The notes: generated from the letters alone by a model not told the origin. 64,000 nt of DNA from Hyphococcus sp. (GCA_028289605.1 JANQON010000009.1:248001-312000), one strand, 5' to 3'. Numbered from the stretch's first letter, positions 19,369-29,617 are shown. Numbers and translations are program-made.

Positions 19369-20502
19369 CTAAGCCGCGACCCGTTCAGGCGGTATGATGA
19401 CGTCGACGACCGCCCCGGTTCCGACCTCGCTTTTGATGTCGAGGCTCGCTCCGTGAAGCGCAAGAATGAACTGGGCGAGCGGCAGACCGATTCCAAGCCC
19501 TTCGTGAGATCGGGAAAGCCCGCCTGAGCCCTGTTTATAGGGCTGCAGCGCAATAGACAGGTTTTCCGTGTCCATGCCGGCGCCGGTATCGGTCACACGA
19601 ACCCGTACGTGATGCTCTGGACGCATTTCCGCCTCGACCTTACAGGCGCCGCCTTTCGGCGAAAACTTAACGGCGTTGTCGACAAGCTTCGCCAGCGCAT
19701 TGCGCATCTTTTTCTGATCGCCGCTGAACATGATATCAGGGGCGCATGAAACGTCGATGTTTACCCGGCGCTCAACGCAGCGCAAATGGCACATATCGAC
19801 GGCGTCGTTGATGAGCGCACTGAGCGGGCCCTCTTCCTCGCGCACTACGGCGCGGCCGAGGTCGAACGATGACAGTAACAACAGATCGTCCACGAGCGAG
19901 GTCATCCGCTTGTTGCAATCGAGGATCATCTGCGCATGCGCGCGACAGTGTTCCAGGGTTGTCTGCGCGTTGTTCGCAATAAGGTCAGCGAAACCGCCGA
20001 TCTGATGCAGCGGCGTTTTCAGTTCGTGGGTCAGCAGCGCAAGAAACTCAGACTTTTCGATATTGCGCTTTCGTTCTTCATCCGCCGACTGACGCGATTG
20101 GCGCAACGCCTGCGCTAACTGTAGTTGGGTTGTGATCCGTGCACAGAGCACCTTGGCGTTATAGGGCTTGGTGATGTAGTCGTTCGCGCCGCTTTCAAGC
20201 GCTGCGACGATAATGCTGGGATTGGCGTCCGCCGTCACCATCACAACCGGCAATTCGTCCTTACTGTGTGAAGCGCGCACCGTCTTCAAGACATCGAATC
20301 CGTTCAGGCCTTGCATGTGATAGTCGAGAAGCAGCATCGACGGCTCAACGCGCTCCCCCGCCAGGGCGTCAAGAAACGATTCGCCATCCGGAAAGGGTTG
20401 CGATTCATATCCGCCGCGCTGCAAAAAACGACACGCCAGGTCGAGCGCAGACGGATCGTCGTCCACTACGCAGATCAGGTCGCGGCTTTGCTGGTCGCCC
20501 AT
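19369..20502 (-). CDS. Response-regulator receiver fused to histidine kinase
   Basis: 377 residues. The receiver domain covers 8-125, with acidic pocket DDD (14-16), phospho-acceptor Asp60 (LLLDYHM) and Lys112 (TKPYNAK). A coiled linker (130-155) leads to the HisKA helix with phospho-His159 (LALLTHELKTPL). The HATPase domain has LVDNAVKFSPKG (N box), DTGAGM (G1) and GLGIGLPL (G2). No membrane segment or input domain is present, so this is a cytoplasmic hybrid in which phosphorylation of the receiver probably controls the kinase. No partner regulator lies nearby. The AT-rich gap 20503-20628 should hold its promoter. Confidence 0.92.
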   Translation of the reverse strand: MGDQQSRDLICVVDDDPSALDLACRFLQRGGYESQPFPDGESFLDALAGERVEPSMLLLDYHMQGLNGFDVLKTVRASHSKDELPVVMVTADANPSIIVAALESGANDYITKPYNAKVLCARITTQLQLAQALRQSRQSADEERKRNIEKSEFLALLTHELKTPLHQIGGFADLIANNAQTTLEHCRAHAQMILDCNKRMTSLVDDLLLLSSFDLGRAVVREEEGPLSALINDAVDMCHLRCVERRVNIDVSCAPDIMFSGDQKKMRNALAKLVDNAVKFSPKGGACKVEAEMRPEHHVRVRVTDTGAGMDTENLSIALQPYKQGSGGLSRSHEGLGIGLPLAQFILALHGASLDIKSEVGTGAVVDVIIPPERVAA

Positions 20503-20628
20503 TCTTTAACGCACCGGTCAATCAGGTTGCACGGCTCCCCTTGACGGCGAATTTCGAGAATAAACCTAAAAATTTAACTAACGGCCGTTCGAAGCCGTTG
20601 TAATTCAATCGTTTAAAGCGTGGCGCGG

Positions 20629-22017
20629 CTAGATTCCCTGCGCCCACACCCCGTGAAACCCTGCAGGCGTGCGTTGCGGAAGCTTAACGCGCGCCAGCGC
20701 GGGGCGATCGACATTCCGAGCGTCAATGACATGCGCCTCAGAATTACCGCTGAGATCGGCGGTGAACGTTACAAGATAGCCGTCATCTTCCTCCGTCGCG
20801 CCAACCCGCGGCGCGAACGCCGGCTCAGATCCGAAGACGCCGTTGGGGAAATCGTGTCGGCGGCGCGCGCCTGTTTCGAGGTCGTATTTCAACAGGCCTG
20901 AAAACCGCTGTTCGATGCAATCGTCGAATACGACGTGATAGGAATATTGCGTTTTGCGGCCCGTCAGGTCGCAGTTCACAACAGGGAACTCTGACAGCGC
21001 ATCGTCGATCTGTTCCTCGCATCCCTGGCCCGTCTTCATGTTCATGCGCCATCTGAAGGGTTGCGCGCGCAGGGCCAGCACATCAGCCATAGCCGCGTAA
21101 GGTCCGTAACGAGCGTCGGGGTCGAAACCGTTGGGAACCATTTTGCAGGCGGTCATGACGACCTCGTCGCCCTCCTCCCACGCATTGATGACGTGATACA
21201 CGTAACATGTGGGAAACTCGAACCATTTGGGCGCGCCGCCCTTACGCGGCACGACGCCGAACCGCGTCGGCTGATCGGCGACATGGATCTGCCACAGGCG
21301 ATTGCGGATCGCCTGTTCGGAAAAGATCACCGGCAGATCGTGAAGAATGACGTAGTTTTCGGTCAGGCCCATATCGTGCGGCAAGCGCGGCCCCGGCAGA
21401 TCGACCTCCTGAAAATGGGTCAGTTCGCCGTCGGCGGAAATCGCGCCGGTCCACATTTTCGGTTCGTATAAGGCGTAGTCGAAAAAGACGAGTTCGCCCG
21501 TCTCCGGATCAACCTTGGAATGCGCCGACATGTTTCCCGGCAATGCGCCGCCAAATGTCTCCGTGCGAATCGTTTCAAGCGTCGTTGCATCCACCGCAAC
21601 GGGCTGGCCGGAAATATACCAGAGCGCCAGCAGCTTGCCGTTGTGGAACACAAGGTCGGTGTTCGCCGTGTCGCGATAGTGAACCTTGCGGCCGGGGGCA
21701 TCCGTCGACGGTTCGAATATGCCGCCGAGGGGCGATGCTCCGTTGGCGTTCAGGTCTTCGGTGCGCACATATCGGTTGGCGTAACGCGCCTCGCCGTTTT
21801 CAAACCAGATCCCGTGGATCATGCCGTCGCCGTCGAACCAGTGATGCATGCCCGTCGGCGGCGCGGCCGGATTGGGACCGTTGCGGAAATAACCGCCATG
21901 CAGGTCGCGCGGGATTTCCCCGACGACGTCCAGCCTGTCGGCCGCGATTTCCCGGTCCACCGGCCGATACAGACCGTGTAGATACGGGTTCAAGTCATTG
22001 ATATTGTCTTGCGGCAT
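20629..22017 (-). CDS. Carotenoid cleavage oxygenase family protein
   Basis: 462 residues with the seven-bladed propeller family layout. The four iron-binding His residues can be placed: His166 (MSAHSKVD), His214 (LPHDMGL), His275 (YVYHVINAW) and His455 (GFHGVWAQG). YFRNGPNPAAPP at the N-terminus is also diagnostic. These enzymes cleave carotenoids, apocarotenoids or lignin-type stilbenes with O2. The specific substrate is unknown. A DUF5996 gene lies 18 bases upstream on the same strand, so the pair is likely co-transcribed. Confidence 0.93.
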   Translation of the reverse strand: MPQDNINDLNPYLHGLYRPVDREIAADRLDVVGEIPRDLHGGYFRNGPNPAAPPTGMHHWFDGDGMIHGIWFENGEARYANRYVRTEDLNANGASPLGGIFEPSTDAPGRKVHYRDTANTDLVFHNGKLLALWYISGQPVAVDATTLETIRTETFGGALPGNMSAHSKVDPETGELVFFDYALYEPKMWTGAISADGELTHFQEVDLPGPRLPHDMGLTENYVILHDLPVIFSEQAIRNRLWQIHVADQPTRFGVVPRKGGAPKWFEFPTCYVYHVINAWEEGDEVVMTACKMVPNGFDPDARYGPYAAMADVLALRAQPFRWRMNMKTGQGCEEQIDDALSEFPVVNCDLTGRKTQYSYHVVFDDCIEQRFSGLLKYDLETGARRRHDFPNGVFGSEPAFAPRVGATEEDDGYLVTFTADLSGNSEAHVIDARNVDRPALARVKLPQRTPAGFHGVWAQGI

Positions 22018-22035
22018 CGGCCCGCCACCTCGCAG

Positions 22036-22962
22036 TTAAAACTCGCGCGGCGCGCGCGGGCGCCCCAGATCGCATTCCAACGCCTTGCGATCCCACTTTC
22101 CGAGATTCGCCGCCGCTTCGTAAGTCGACATCAAAAAGCTCAGAAGCTCTTCTGAAGGATTTTCGGCTGCGCGCACGGCGGCATACGGCAGCACGAACTC
22201 GCCGAGTTCATCGAGATAGTATGCCGCGGGGGGAGACACCGGCGCGTCCTTGAACCCCTCCGGCGTCGGGTAGGCATAAGAATAAAACGCCGCTTCATCC
22301 ACGCCGCCCCCGCCGGGCCAGAATCCGGCGGAGCTGACTTCGTGAGAATACGCTTCGCGCGTGATTTCGTCCGGCAAGGCGGGAAATCCGCCCGGATGCA
22401 AGGGCGCTTCGCGTCCCGAGAAGCGCGTTACCGCAAGATCAAAGCTGCCCCAGAACAGGTGCACGGGACTGACCTTTCCGACGAAACCGGTTCGGAAGTG
22501 TTTAAACACGGCGTCAATACTGACCAGCGCGCGCCAGAAATCCGTGGCCGCGTCGGGATTATAGTCGCCCACCGACGTCTGTTTGGCGAAAGGGACAGGG
22601 TCCGGCACTTCATTCGGCGCGTGATGAATGTCGGTGGGCGCGCCGACCGTCCGGAGCGCATCGCGAAACTTGTCGTAAAAGAACGACACCGACATCGCCT
22701 CCAGCGCAAAGGATGCGGATTGACCGTCTGTTGATTCGATCCGAAGCCAGTGGTTGCGCAAGTCGAACAGTACTTCGTATCCCCTGCCATCGCCGGGAAT
22801 GAGCGACGTCGTCAGTCCCTGCGCATTGACGTAAAAGGTCGCTTGCCAGGAATGGTTGATCCACGGCGTCTGCATGAGGCGAAACTTGCCGACGATCTGA
22901 GACCACATGTGAAGGCTGGCGCCTGTGTCTTTCCAACGCGCATAGGGAATGTCAGGCCACAT
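22036..22962 (-). CDS. DUF5996 family protein
   Basis: 308 residues, with no signal peptide or membrane helices. It opens MWPDIPYARWKDTGASLHMWSQIVGKFRL and continues with PWINHSWQATFYVNAQGL, which matches DUF5996 as I know it. A long C-terminal part contains HPGGFPALPDEITREAYSHEVSSAGFWPGGG. The function is unknown. It is likely the first gene of a two-gene operon with the carotenoid oxygenase. The gap 22963-23197 is a divergent promoter region shared with the DUF418 gene. Confidence 0.78.
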   Translation of the reverse strand: MWPDIPYARWKDTGASLHMWSQIVGKFRLMQTPWINHSWQATFYVNAQGLTTSLIPGDGRGYEVLFDLRNHWLRIESTDGQSASFALEAMSVSFFYDKFRDALRTVGAPTDIHHAPNEVPDPVPFAKQTSVGDYNPDAATDFWRALVSIDAVFKHFRTGFVGKVSPVHLFWGSFDLAVTRFSGREAPLHPGGFPALPDEITREAYSHEVSSAGFWPGGGGVDEAAFYSYAYPTPEGFKDAPVSPPAAYYLDELGEFVLPYAAVRAAENPSEELLSFLMSTYEAAANLGKWDRKALECDLGRPRAPREF

Positions 22963-23197
22963 GAAACAGGCTCCAAAGTTCTCTCACGTGCAATGGAACC
23001 ACAGCCGCACGAGTAATAGAAGCGTTATTTCAGTCATCTGCCGCGCTGCGGCCAGGCCGGCGTCGCGCGGGCGGGCGGCGGGCGCCGGGGACCTCGCAAG
23101 CATCGCGCAACCAAAGAGAAAAGTTGCGAACCCGCGACATTGAGTTAAAAACGCCATCTGGGACGCGCTTTGTCCGCTATTGCGGGGCTCATCATTT

Positions 23198-24409
23198 ATG
23201 TCGACCATAGACGCTCCAGTCAGCGGCGCCGATCGTTTGGAATTTCTGGATGTCTTGCGCGGCTTCGCCGTGCTGGCAATTTTCGCCGTCAACATCAAGG
23301 CGATGTTTCATCCCTTTCCCTGGTACAATAACGCCAGCCTGTGGACCGGCCAGTACGACATGATCGTCGCCGCTCTCCAGGCGTTTCTCATCGAAGACAA
23401 ATGGCGCACGATCTTCACGGCCCTGTTCGGCGCCGGGATCGCGCTGATCGCGGCGCGCGCGCGGCAAAAAGGCGCCGGCAGCCTCAGCCGGATCGCCCGA
23501 CGGCTGTTTTTTCTGATGATCTTCGGTTTGATCCATCTGCTGGCGATCTGGAACGGCGACATTCTCTTCACCTACGCCGTCACCGGTTTCCTTGTGATCT
23601 GGTTTCGCAACGCCGGGCCCCGGACCCTGTTCTGGACCGCAGCGGCCAGCCTGCTGATTGCGCTTGTCTGGAATACGCTTTTTGCAATGGGTCCGGCCGT
23701 CGTTCCCGAAGTGCGCGCGGAAGTCGAACCCTTCTTATGGGGGACCGACCCGGAATACATCCGAACAACGACGGAGCAGATGTTGGGCGGCGTCGCAGGG
23801 CATTTCGACAACAGGCTTATCGCCGCCAGAGACTACATTTTCTTTTACTTCTTCTTTGGCGTACATTTTCTGGAGAGTTTCGCCGTCATGCTTCTCGGCG
23901 CCTGGGCCTATCGCATCGGATTTTTCAACGAAACGACGCCGTCCAAAGTCTATGTCCGTTGCGCCGTGGTCGGTCTGGGGCTGGCGCTTGTGCTAGACAC
24001 AATTCGCTGGACCTGGCTTACGACGTCAGGCTGGTCCTTCGACGCTTACTCATACGGCAACATTCTCAATCAGCTCGACGGCTACGCCGGCGCGGTCGGA
24101 TACGCCGGCCTGATCGGTCTTCTCACCCGCACGAAGTTGTGGCTGTTGCCCTTCGCGGCGACCGGCCGGATGGCGTTCACGAATTACATCGCCTGCTCGC
24201 TCATCGGCACGACGCTCGCCTACGGTCATGGGTTTGCATTGTTTGGATCCCTGACGAACTTGCAGCTCGCTGGCATTATGGTCGCGACATGGATCGCCAT
24301 TCTTGTCTGGTCGCCGATCTGGCTGTCCGCGTTTCGATTCGGACCGCTCGAATGGTTCTGGCGCAGCCTGACATACGGGCGCCTTCAAACCATGCGCCGC
24401 CGCGGCTAG
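23198..24409 (+). CDS. DUF418 family multi-helix membrane protein
   Basis: 403 residues with about ten hydrophobic helices. Family signatures are RLEFLDVLRGFAVLAIFAVNI at the N-terminus, FTALFGAGIAL and RMAFTNYIACSLIGT near residue 325. A C-terminal FGPLEWFWRSLTYG block also fits. DUF418 proteins belong to a broad acyltransferase-like membrane superfamily; the substrate is unknown. The ATG at 23198 is used; an in-frame TTG at 23180 lacks a better ribosome site. Its stop overlaps the 3' end of the convergent P450 gene by four bases. Confidence 0.88.
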   Translation: MSTIDAPVSGADRLEFLDVLRGFAVLAIFAVNIKAMFHPFPWYNNASLWTGQYDMIVAALQAFLIEDKWRTIFTALFGAGIALIAARARQKGAGSLSRIARRLFFLMIFGLIHLLAIWNGDILFTYAVTGFLVIWFRNAGPRTLFWTAAASLLIALVWNTLFAMGPAVVPEVRAEVEPFLWGTDPEYIRTTTEQMLGGVAGHFDNRLIAARDYIFFYFFFGVHFLESFAVMLLGAWAYRIGFFNETTPSKVYVRCAVVGLGLALVLDTIRWTWLTTSGWSFDAYSYGNILNQLDGYAGAVGYAGLIGLLTRTKLWLLPFAATGRMAFTNYIACSLIGTTLAYGHGFALFGSLTNLQLAGIMVATWIAILVWSPIWLSAFRFGPLEWFWRSLTYGRLQTMRRRG

Positions 24410-25797
24410 CGGAGGCTGATGCGCATATTCACATCAGTCGACGGCTGAATGGTGATGCGCATAATTGGCGTCGGGTCTTCGGCGTCTGCGAAGTCGAAAC
24501 GCAGTTTCTTCAAAAGGACCGGCAAGACGATCATCGTTTCCTGCATTGAAAAACTCGCGCCGATGCAAACGCGCGGCCCGGTCCCGAAGGGTATGTAGGC
24601 GTAGCGCGGAATCGCCTTCGCCGCCTCGCCGAGAAACCGGTCAGGATCAAAAATGTCAGGGTCACGCCACAGACGCCGGTGTCGATGCAACACCCATGGC
24701 GAGGTAATGACCTCCGTATCGGGCGCAATGGCGATATCGCCGAGCGTATCCGGTCCCAGCGACAGTCGGCTCAGAATCGACGCCGATGGGTAGAGCCGCA
24801 TGCTCTCCTTCAGCACAGCCGTCAGATAGGGGAGCGCGTCGCTCCAGGTTTCAGGCGCAGTGCTCGCAAGATCAGCGTTGTCCAATTCATCAAGGATACG
24901 GTCGTATACGGACGGCGCCTTCGAAATAAGATACAAGGTCCAAGTCAGGGTGCGCGCCGTCGTCTCGTGACCGGCGCTGAGAAACGTGATCAGATTGTCG
25001 ATCACTTCCTCATCGCTCAACGGCGCCCCTTCGGCGACGCCCGCTTGAAGGAGCAACCCCAGAAAATCGTTGGGCGCATCATCGCCGCCCTTCATTGACA
25101 GACGGCGTTCTTTCAACACCGCCGCCACTTGCGCGCGGAGCCCGCCGATGACTTTGTACGCCTTACCGCGCCCAAAGCGCGGCATCCAGGCGGGCGCGTC
25201 AACCAGATCGAGTGGATGAGGCATGCCGGCGAGCTTCAGGAGCTCGTCGATCCTCTGCGAAAAAAGCGCCGTATCAAGATCGGAATCATCCGAAAACAGA
25301 CATGCGATCAGCACGTCGAGAGCGAGCGTCATCATTTCCCGCGTCATCGGCGCTGTTTCGCCGGCGCGCTGCGCCAGCGCGTCCGCACGCGCTTCCGCCA
25401 CGCGGCGCATGACCGGCGCGAAGTCGCGCACATGACGATGCGTGAATGCAGGCGTCAGCGCCTTGCGCGTGCGACGCCAAAGGTCGCCTTCAGCCACCAG
25501 CAGCCCCCGACCGAGCAAGGGTTCGAACAACGCTTTGCGCAGCTTCGTCAGTCCATAATTGCCTGCATTGGCGACGAGGTAATGGCGGACGACCTCCGGA
25601 TCATGAACGACGGCGTAAGATCGCCCGAACAGTCGGTCATGGTGCAGTAATCTGTTGAAATGGCCGTCCGTCCAGATCTCCAGCGGATTGTGGGCCATGA
25701 TCCGGAAGTAGCGCAGGTAGCCTTGCAGCGACGGCCCGGCGCCCGGAGGAATAATCCGCGGTTTCGGCGCCGGCGGCGTGAAAGCTGCGTCAAGCAT
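24406..25797 (-). CDS. Cytochrome P450
   Basis: 463 residues. The I-helix oxygen-activation motif is AGHETT, the K-helix ExxR motif is KESMRL, and the haem loop FGTGPRVCIG has the thiolate ligand near Cys411. The N-terminal part contains GRGLLVAEGDLWRRTRKALTPAF (C-helix), resembling the CYP102/CYP4-like bacterial groups that act on fatty acids or terpenes. No signal anchor is present, so it is soluble. A ferredoxin partner is not in the immediate neighbourhood. The start at 25797 is preferred over an extension to 25908, which collides with radA's promoter. Confidence 0.93.
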   Translation of the reverse strand: MLDAAFTPPAPKPRIIPPGAGPSLQGYLRYFRIMAHNPLEIWTDGHFNRLLHHDRLFGRSYAVVHDPEVVRHYLVANAGNYGLTKLRKALFEPLLGRGLLVAEGDLWRRTRKALTPAFTHRHVRDFAPVMRRVAEARADALAQRAGETAPMTREMMTLALDVLIACLFSDDSDLDTALFSQRIDELLKLAGMPHPLDLVDAPAWMPRFGRGKAYKVIGGLRAQVAAVLKERRLSMKGGDDAPNDFLGLLLQAGVAEGAPLSDEEVIDNLITFLSAGHETTARTLTWTLYLISKAPSVYDRILDELDNADLASTAPETWSDALPYLTAVLKESMRLYPSASILSRLSLGPDTLGDIAIAPDTEVITSPWVLHRHRRLWRDPDIFDPDRFLGEAAKAIPRYAYIPFGTGPRVCIGASFSMQETMIVLPVLLKKLRFDFADAEDPTPIMRITIQPSTDVNMRISLR

Positions 25798-25895
25798 AAG
25801 CAAACATCTCTTTGGACGCACAAAATCTAGGAATTCGTTCAGCGGGTCGCAAGCGCGCCCTTGCGCTGTCTGACAAAAGCGCTGAAGACATCGAC

Positions 25896-27269
25896 ATGGC
25901 GCGCACAAGCGAAACCTACGTCTGTCAGTCCTGCGGCAATGTCACGGCGAAATGGGCCGGACGATGCGACGCTTGCGGTGAATGGAATACGATCGAACTG
26001 GAGATCGCCGAAGCGCCGCCGCCAGGCGCGCTTTCATCCGGCGCCAAAGCCAAGGGAAAGGCCGTCGCCTTTGCCTCGCTTGCCGGCGACACGGCGCCGG
26101 AGCCGCGCATTCTTTCCGGCAACGCTGAGTTTGATCGGGCCTGCGGCGGCGGTCTTGTCACCGGCTCCGCTCTCCTTATCGGCGGCGACCCGGGCGTCGG
26201 AAAATCCACATTATTGCTGCAGGTCGCAGCGGGCCTCGCAAACGCTGGTCATTCCGTCGCTTACATTTCCGGCGAAGAAGCGGCGGCGCAGATCCGGTTG
26301 CGCGCGCAACGCCTCGGCGTCACCAAGGCGCCGGTCAATCTCGCGGCGGCGACGTCGCTGCGCGACATTCTGGCGACGTTGAAATCGGAAAAGCCGGACG
26401 CGGTGATCATCGATTCGATACAAACGCTGTGGTCCGACGCCCTGCCCGCGGCGCCCGGCACCGTGACGCAGGTGCGCGCCTGCGCCCAGGAACTCGTGCG
26501 GTTCGCCAAGTCGACCAACACCGCAGTGATGCTGGTCGGGCACGTCACGAAGGACGGTCAAATCGCCGGCCCGCGGGTGGTGGAGCACATGGTTGACGCC
26601 GTTCTCTATTTCGAAGCGGAGACGGGCCGCGACGTGCGCATCCTGCGCGCAGTGAAAAACCGATTCGGCGCCGCCCATGAGATCGGCGTCTTTGAAATGA
26701 CCGCTGGCGGCCTGGCGGAAGTCGCCAATCCATCTTCCCTCTTTCTGGCGGAAAACGAAGCGTCGATCTCCGGCGCCGCCGTCTTCGCCGGCATCGAAGG
26801 AACCCGCCCGGTTCTGGTGGAAATTCAAGCGCTTGTCTCACCCTCTTCACTGGCGGCCCCGCGCCGCGCCGTGGTCGGCTGGGACAGCGCCCGGTTGTCG
26901 ATGCTGCTCGCCGTTCTCGACGCCAGGACCGGTCTTGATTTCGGCCGGCACGACGTCTTTCTGAATGTCGCCGGTGGCCTGCGGATTTCCGAGCCCGCGG
27001 CGGATCTCGCCGCCGCAGCGGCGCTCACATCTTCGCTCCTCGACGCCCCCCTGCCGCAACGCTGCGTTGTATTCGGCGAAGTTGCGCTCTCCGGCGCGAT
27101 AAGGCCCGTTAACCAGTCGGGCGCCCGCCTTAAAGAAGCCAAAAAGCTCGGCTTTTCAGGCGCTTTGGTGCCTGCGGGCGCCGAAGATGATGCGTTAACG
27201 ATCAGGGAAGCGGAAACCCTGGCGGATCTTGTCGGCTTCATCCGGGCGGAGGCGACGGGCGCCAGTTGA
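25896..27269 (+). CDS. radA: DNA repair protein RadA
   Basis: 457 residues. The N-terminal zinc finger has CQSCG and CDACG (residues 10-30). A RecA-like ATPase follows with Walker A GGDPGVGKST, then the RadA-specific KNRFGAAHEIG. The C-terminal third is a Lon-protease-like domain (PLPQRCVVFGEVALSGAIRPV). RadA processes recombination intermediates and drives branch migration. The ATG at 25896 begins exactly at the expected MARTSETYVCQSCG. It is followed by cvpA and purF, a gene order common in alphaproteobacteria. Confidence 0.96.
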   Translation: MARTSETYVCQSCGNVTAKWAGRCDACGEWNTIELEIAEAPPPGALSSGAKAKGKAVAFASLAGDTAPEPRILSGNAEFDRACGGGLVTGSALLIGGDPGVGKSTLLLQVAAGLANAGHSVAYISGEEAAAQIRLRAQRLGVTKAPVNLAAATSLRDILATLKSEKPDAVIIDSIQTLWSDALPAAPGTVTQVRACAQELVRFAKSTNTAVMLVGHVTKDGQIAGPRVVEHMVDAVLYFEAETGRDVRILRAVKNRFGAAHEIGVFEMTAGGLAEVANPSSLFLAENEASISGAAVFAGIEGTRPVLVEIQALVSPSSLAAPRRAVVGWDSARLSMLLAVLDARTGLDFGRHDVFLNVAGGLRISEPAADLAAAAALTSSLLDAPLPQRCVVFGEVALSGAIRPVNQSGARLKEAKKLGFSGALVPAGAEDDALTIREAETLADLVGFIRAEATGAS

Positions 27270-27360
27270 GATCGCGGCGCATCGCGGGTAAAGATGCGCG
27301 CGGGGGACTGGCGAATCGCGCGAGCGTAGAGCGGCGATAGGCGGCGGGCTTAGAGTATCG

Positions 27361-28011
27361 ATGTTTGACCTTTTGTTCCTTTTAGTAGTCGGTCTTTCCA
27401 CGGGGTTTGCGATTTTGCGCGGCGGCCTTCAGGAACTGTCGACGCTGTTGTCGCTTGGGATCGCCGCCCTTCTCGCCTGGATGATCGCGCCGCCGCTCAT
27501 TGGCGTCTTTGGATTGTCAGGCAGTTTCTTCGGCATGATTTTCGTCGCCGCATTTCTGATCGGCGTCTTCTTTATCGCCGCCCATGTGGGCTTTCATCTG
27601 CTCTTGAAACGCATTCCATTGAGCAAACAATCCCAGCGGTACAACCAGATCGGCGGCGGCGTCTTCGGCCTCGTCCGCGGGCTCGCGCTGATCGGGCTCG
27701 GCTATCTCGGCTATTCCTATTACCTCGATGAGGCGCGCCAGCCCGACAGCGTCAAGAACGCCGTCACCAAACCGATCGCCGCCGGATTGGCGAGCTGGTT
27801 TGAGAGCTTCGCGCCGGCTTCGACCGATCTGGAAGGCCTCGGCGCTGAACCGGTCGCAGCGCCGGCGACATCGACGACGGACGGCTACGGCCGCGCTGAG
27901 CGCTCCGGTCTCGATGAGATCGTCACCACGGTGACGACGACCGACGACGAGCCCGAAACCCCGGACGATGAAAGCGTCATCGAGGACATCCTGCAGGGAG
28001 AGGACCTCTAA
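27361..28011 (+). CDS. cvpA: CvpA family membrane protein
   Basis: 216 residues. Four membrane helices lie in the first 125 residues (FDLLFLLVVGLSTGFAILRGG at the start, GSFFGMIFVAAFLIGVFFIA, and GGGVFGLVRGLALIGLGYL). An acidic, disordered tail rich in Asp, Glu and Thr follows. CvpA is needed for colicin V export and envelope integrity in enterobacteria. The stop overlaps the purF start (TAATG), a pairing conserved in many proteobacteria. Confidence 0.9.
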   Translation: MFDLLFLLVVGLSTGFAILRGGLQELSTLLSLGIAALLAWMIAPPLIGVFGLSGSFFGMIFVAAFLIGVFFIAAHVGFHLLLKRIPLSKQSQRYNQIGGGVFGLVRGLALIGLGYLGYSYYLDEARQPDSVKNAVTKPIAAGLASWFESFAPASTDLEGLGAEPVAAPATSTTDGYGRAERSGLDEIVTTVTTTDDEPETPDDESVIEDILQGEDL

Positions 28012-29564
28012 TGACCGCGCGCCCCCTCGCCGCCAATCCCTTTACGGCGGCGAGAGTCGCTCAGCGTCTGGAAGCGCTCGGCCGGATTTGGCGCCGCGAA
28101 GACGCGCCCGGCCTTCGCGACCGGCAACTCCACGAAGAGTGCGGCGTTTTCGGCGTCATCGGCACCAAGGACGCGGCGACGCTGACGGCGCTCGGCCTCC
28201 ACGCGTTACAGCATCGCGGCCAGGAAGCGGCGGGGATCGCCACTTTCGACGGCGATCATTTCCATACGGAACGCCATCTTGGTCTCGTCTCGGACAACTT
28301 CTCCGACAAAGATATTTTCACCCGTCTTCAGGGTTCGGCGGCGATCGGCCATACGCGCTACTCGACCCAAGGGGATACGGTGCTGCGCAACGTCCAGCCG
28401 CTATACGCCGATCTCGACCAGACGGGCGTCGCCATCGCCCATAACGGCAACCTCACCAACGCCAAGACCCTGCGCGCTGACCTTGTTCGCCGCGGGTGTA
28501 TTTTTCAGTCCACGTCGGATTCAGAGATTTTCCTCCAGCTCACTGCGCGCTCGCAATATCTGTCGGCGACGGACAGGCTAATCGAGGCGCTCAAGCAGGT
28601 GGAAGGCGCCTACGCCTTGGCCGTCCTGACGCCGGAGGGCCTGATTGGCGCGCGCGACCCCGTCGGCATACGCCCGCTCATCCTCGGCGATCTGAAGGGC
28701 GCGCCGATTTTGGCGTCGGAGACCTGCGCCCTCGATATGATCGGCGCCAAGTTCATTCGCGACATCAAGCCCGGCGAAGTCGTGATCTGCCGCGCCGACG
28801 GCTCAGTGGAAAGCCGACAGGTGACGCCGACGCCGAACAAGGCGCGCCCGTGCATTTTCGAGCTGATCTATTTCGCCAAGCCGAACTCGATTGTGGACGG
28901 GCAAAGCGTCTATGAGTTGCGCAAGCGCCTTGGCGAACGCCTCGCCAAGGAAGCCCCGTGCGAGGCCGATCTCGTCTCGCCAATACCGGATTCAGGCGTG
29001 CCCGCCGCCATCGGTTATGCGCAGAAATCGAACCTTCCCTATGAGATGGCGCTTATTCGCTCGCACTTTATCGGGCGCACGTTCATCGAGCCGGAACAGA
29101 AAATCCGCGAAGCCGGCGTTGCGCGCAAGCACTCGCCCAATCGCGGCCTCGTCGAAGGCAAGCGCGTCGTCCTGATTGACGACTCCATCGTTCGCGGCAC
29201 CACCAGCCGCAAGATCGCCCAGATGCTGCGCGACGCCGGCGCGAAAGAAGTGCACCTGCGGGTCGCCTGCCCGCCCATCCAGCATCCGGACTTTTACGGC
29301 ATTAATACGCCGTCCTACGAAGAACTTCTCGCTGTCGGACGAACGGTTGAAGACATGCGCAACGATATCGGCGTCGACAGTCTCGCCTTCCTGTCCCTTG
29401 ACGGTCTTTACAAAGCGTTCCGCAAGGGCAAGCGGGACGAGACAGCGCCTGCCTTCACTGATCATTGCTTCACCGGCGACTACCCCACCCGTCTGGTCGA
29501 CCGCGACGAAACCGAACGCAATGCGATGATTACGCAGCTCTCGTTTTTGGCGGAGTCGAGTTAG
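28011..29564 (+). CDS. purF: Amidophosphoribosyltransferase
   Basis: 517 residues. PurF makes phosphoribosylamine from PRPP and glutamine, the first committed purine step. A 43-residue leader precedes HEECGVFGVIG; Cys44 should become the N-terminal nucleophile after cleavage. The PRPP-binding loop is VVLIDDSIVRGTTS. Scattered Cys residues in CIFELIYF, ACPPIQ and DHCFTGDYP lie where the Bacillus-type enzyme holds an iron-sulfur cluster, though the usual final CxxC appears reduced to a single Cys. It is coupled to cvpA by a start-stop overlap. Confidence 0.95.
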   Translation: MTARPLAANPFTAARVAQRLEALGRIWRREDAPGLRDRQLHEECGVFGVIGTKDAATLTALGLHALQHRGQEAAGIATFDGDHFHTERHLGLVSDNFSDKDIFTRLQGSAAIGHTRYSTQGDTVLRNVQPLYADLDQTGVAIAHNGNLTNAKTLRADLVRRGCIFQSTSDSEIFLQLTARSQYLSATDRLIEALKQVEGAYALAVLTPEGLIGARDPVGIRPLILGDLKGAPILASETCALDMIGAKFIRDIKPGEVVICRADGSVESRQVTPTPNKARPCIFELIYFAKPNSIVDGQSVYELRKRLGERLAKEAPCEADLVSPIPDSGVPAAIGYAQKSNLPYEMALIRSHFIGRTFIEPEQKIREAGVARKHSPNRGLVEGKRVVLIDDSIVRGTTSRKIAQMLRDAGAKEVHLRVACPPIQHPDFYGINTPSYEELLAVGRTVEDMRNDIGVDSLAFLSLDGLYKAFRKGKRDETAPAFTDHCFTGDYPTRLVDRDETERNAMITQLSFLAESS

Positions 29565-29617
29565 GCGGGTGCGATTAGACTGCCTGATTATCTGCCTCTC
29601 GTAACATTTTGGTTCTC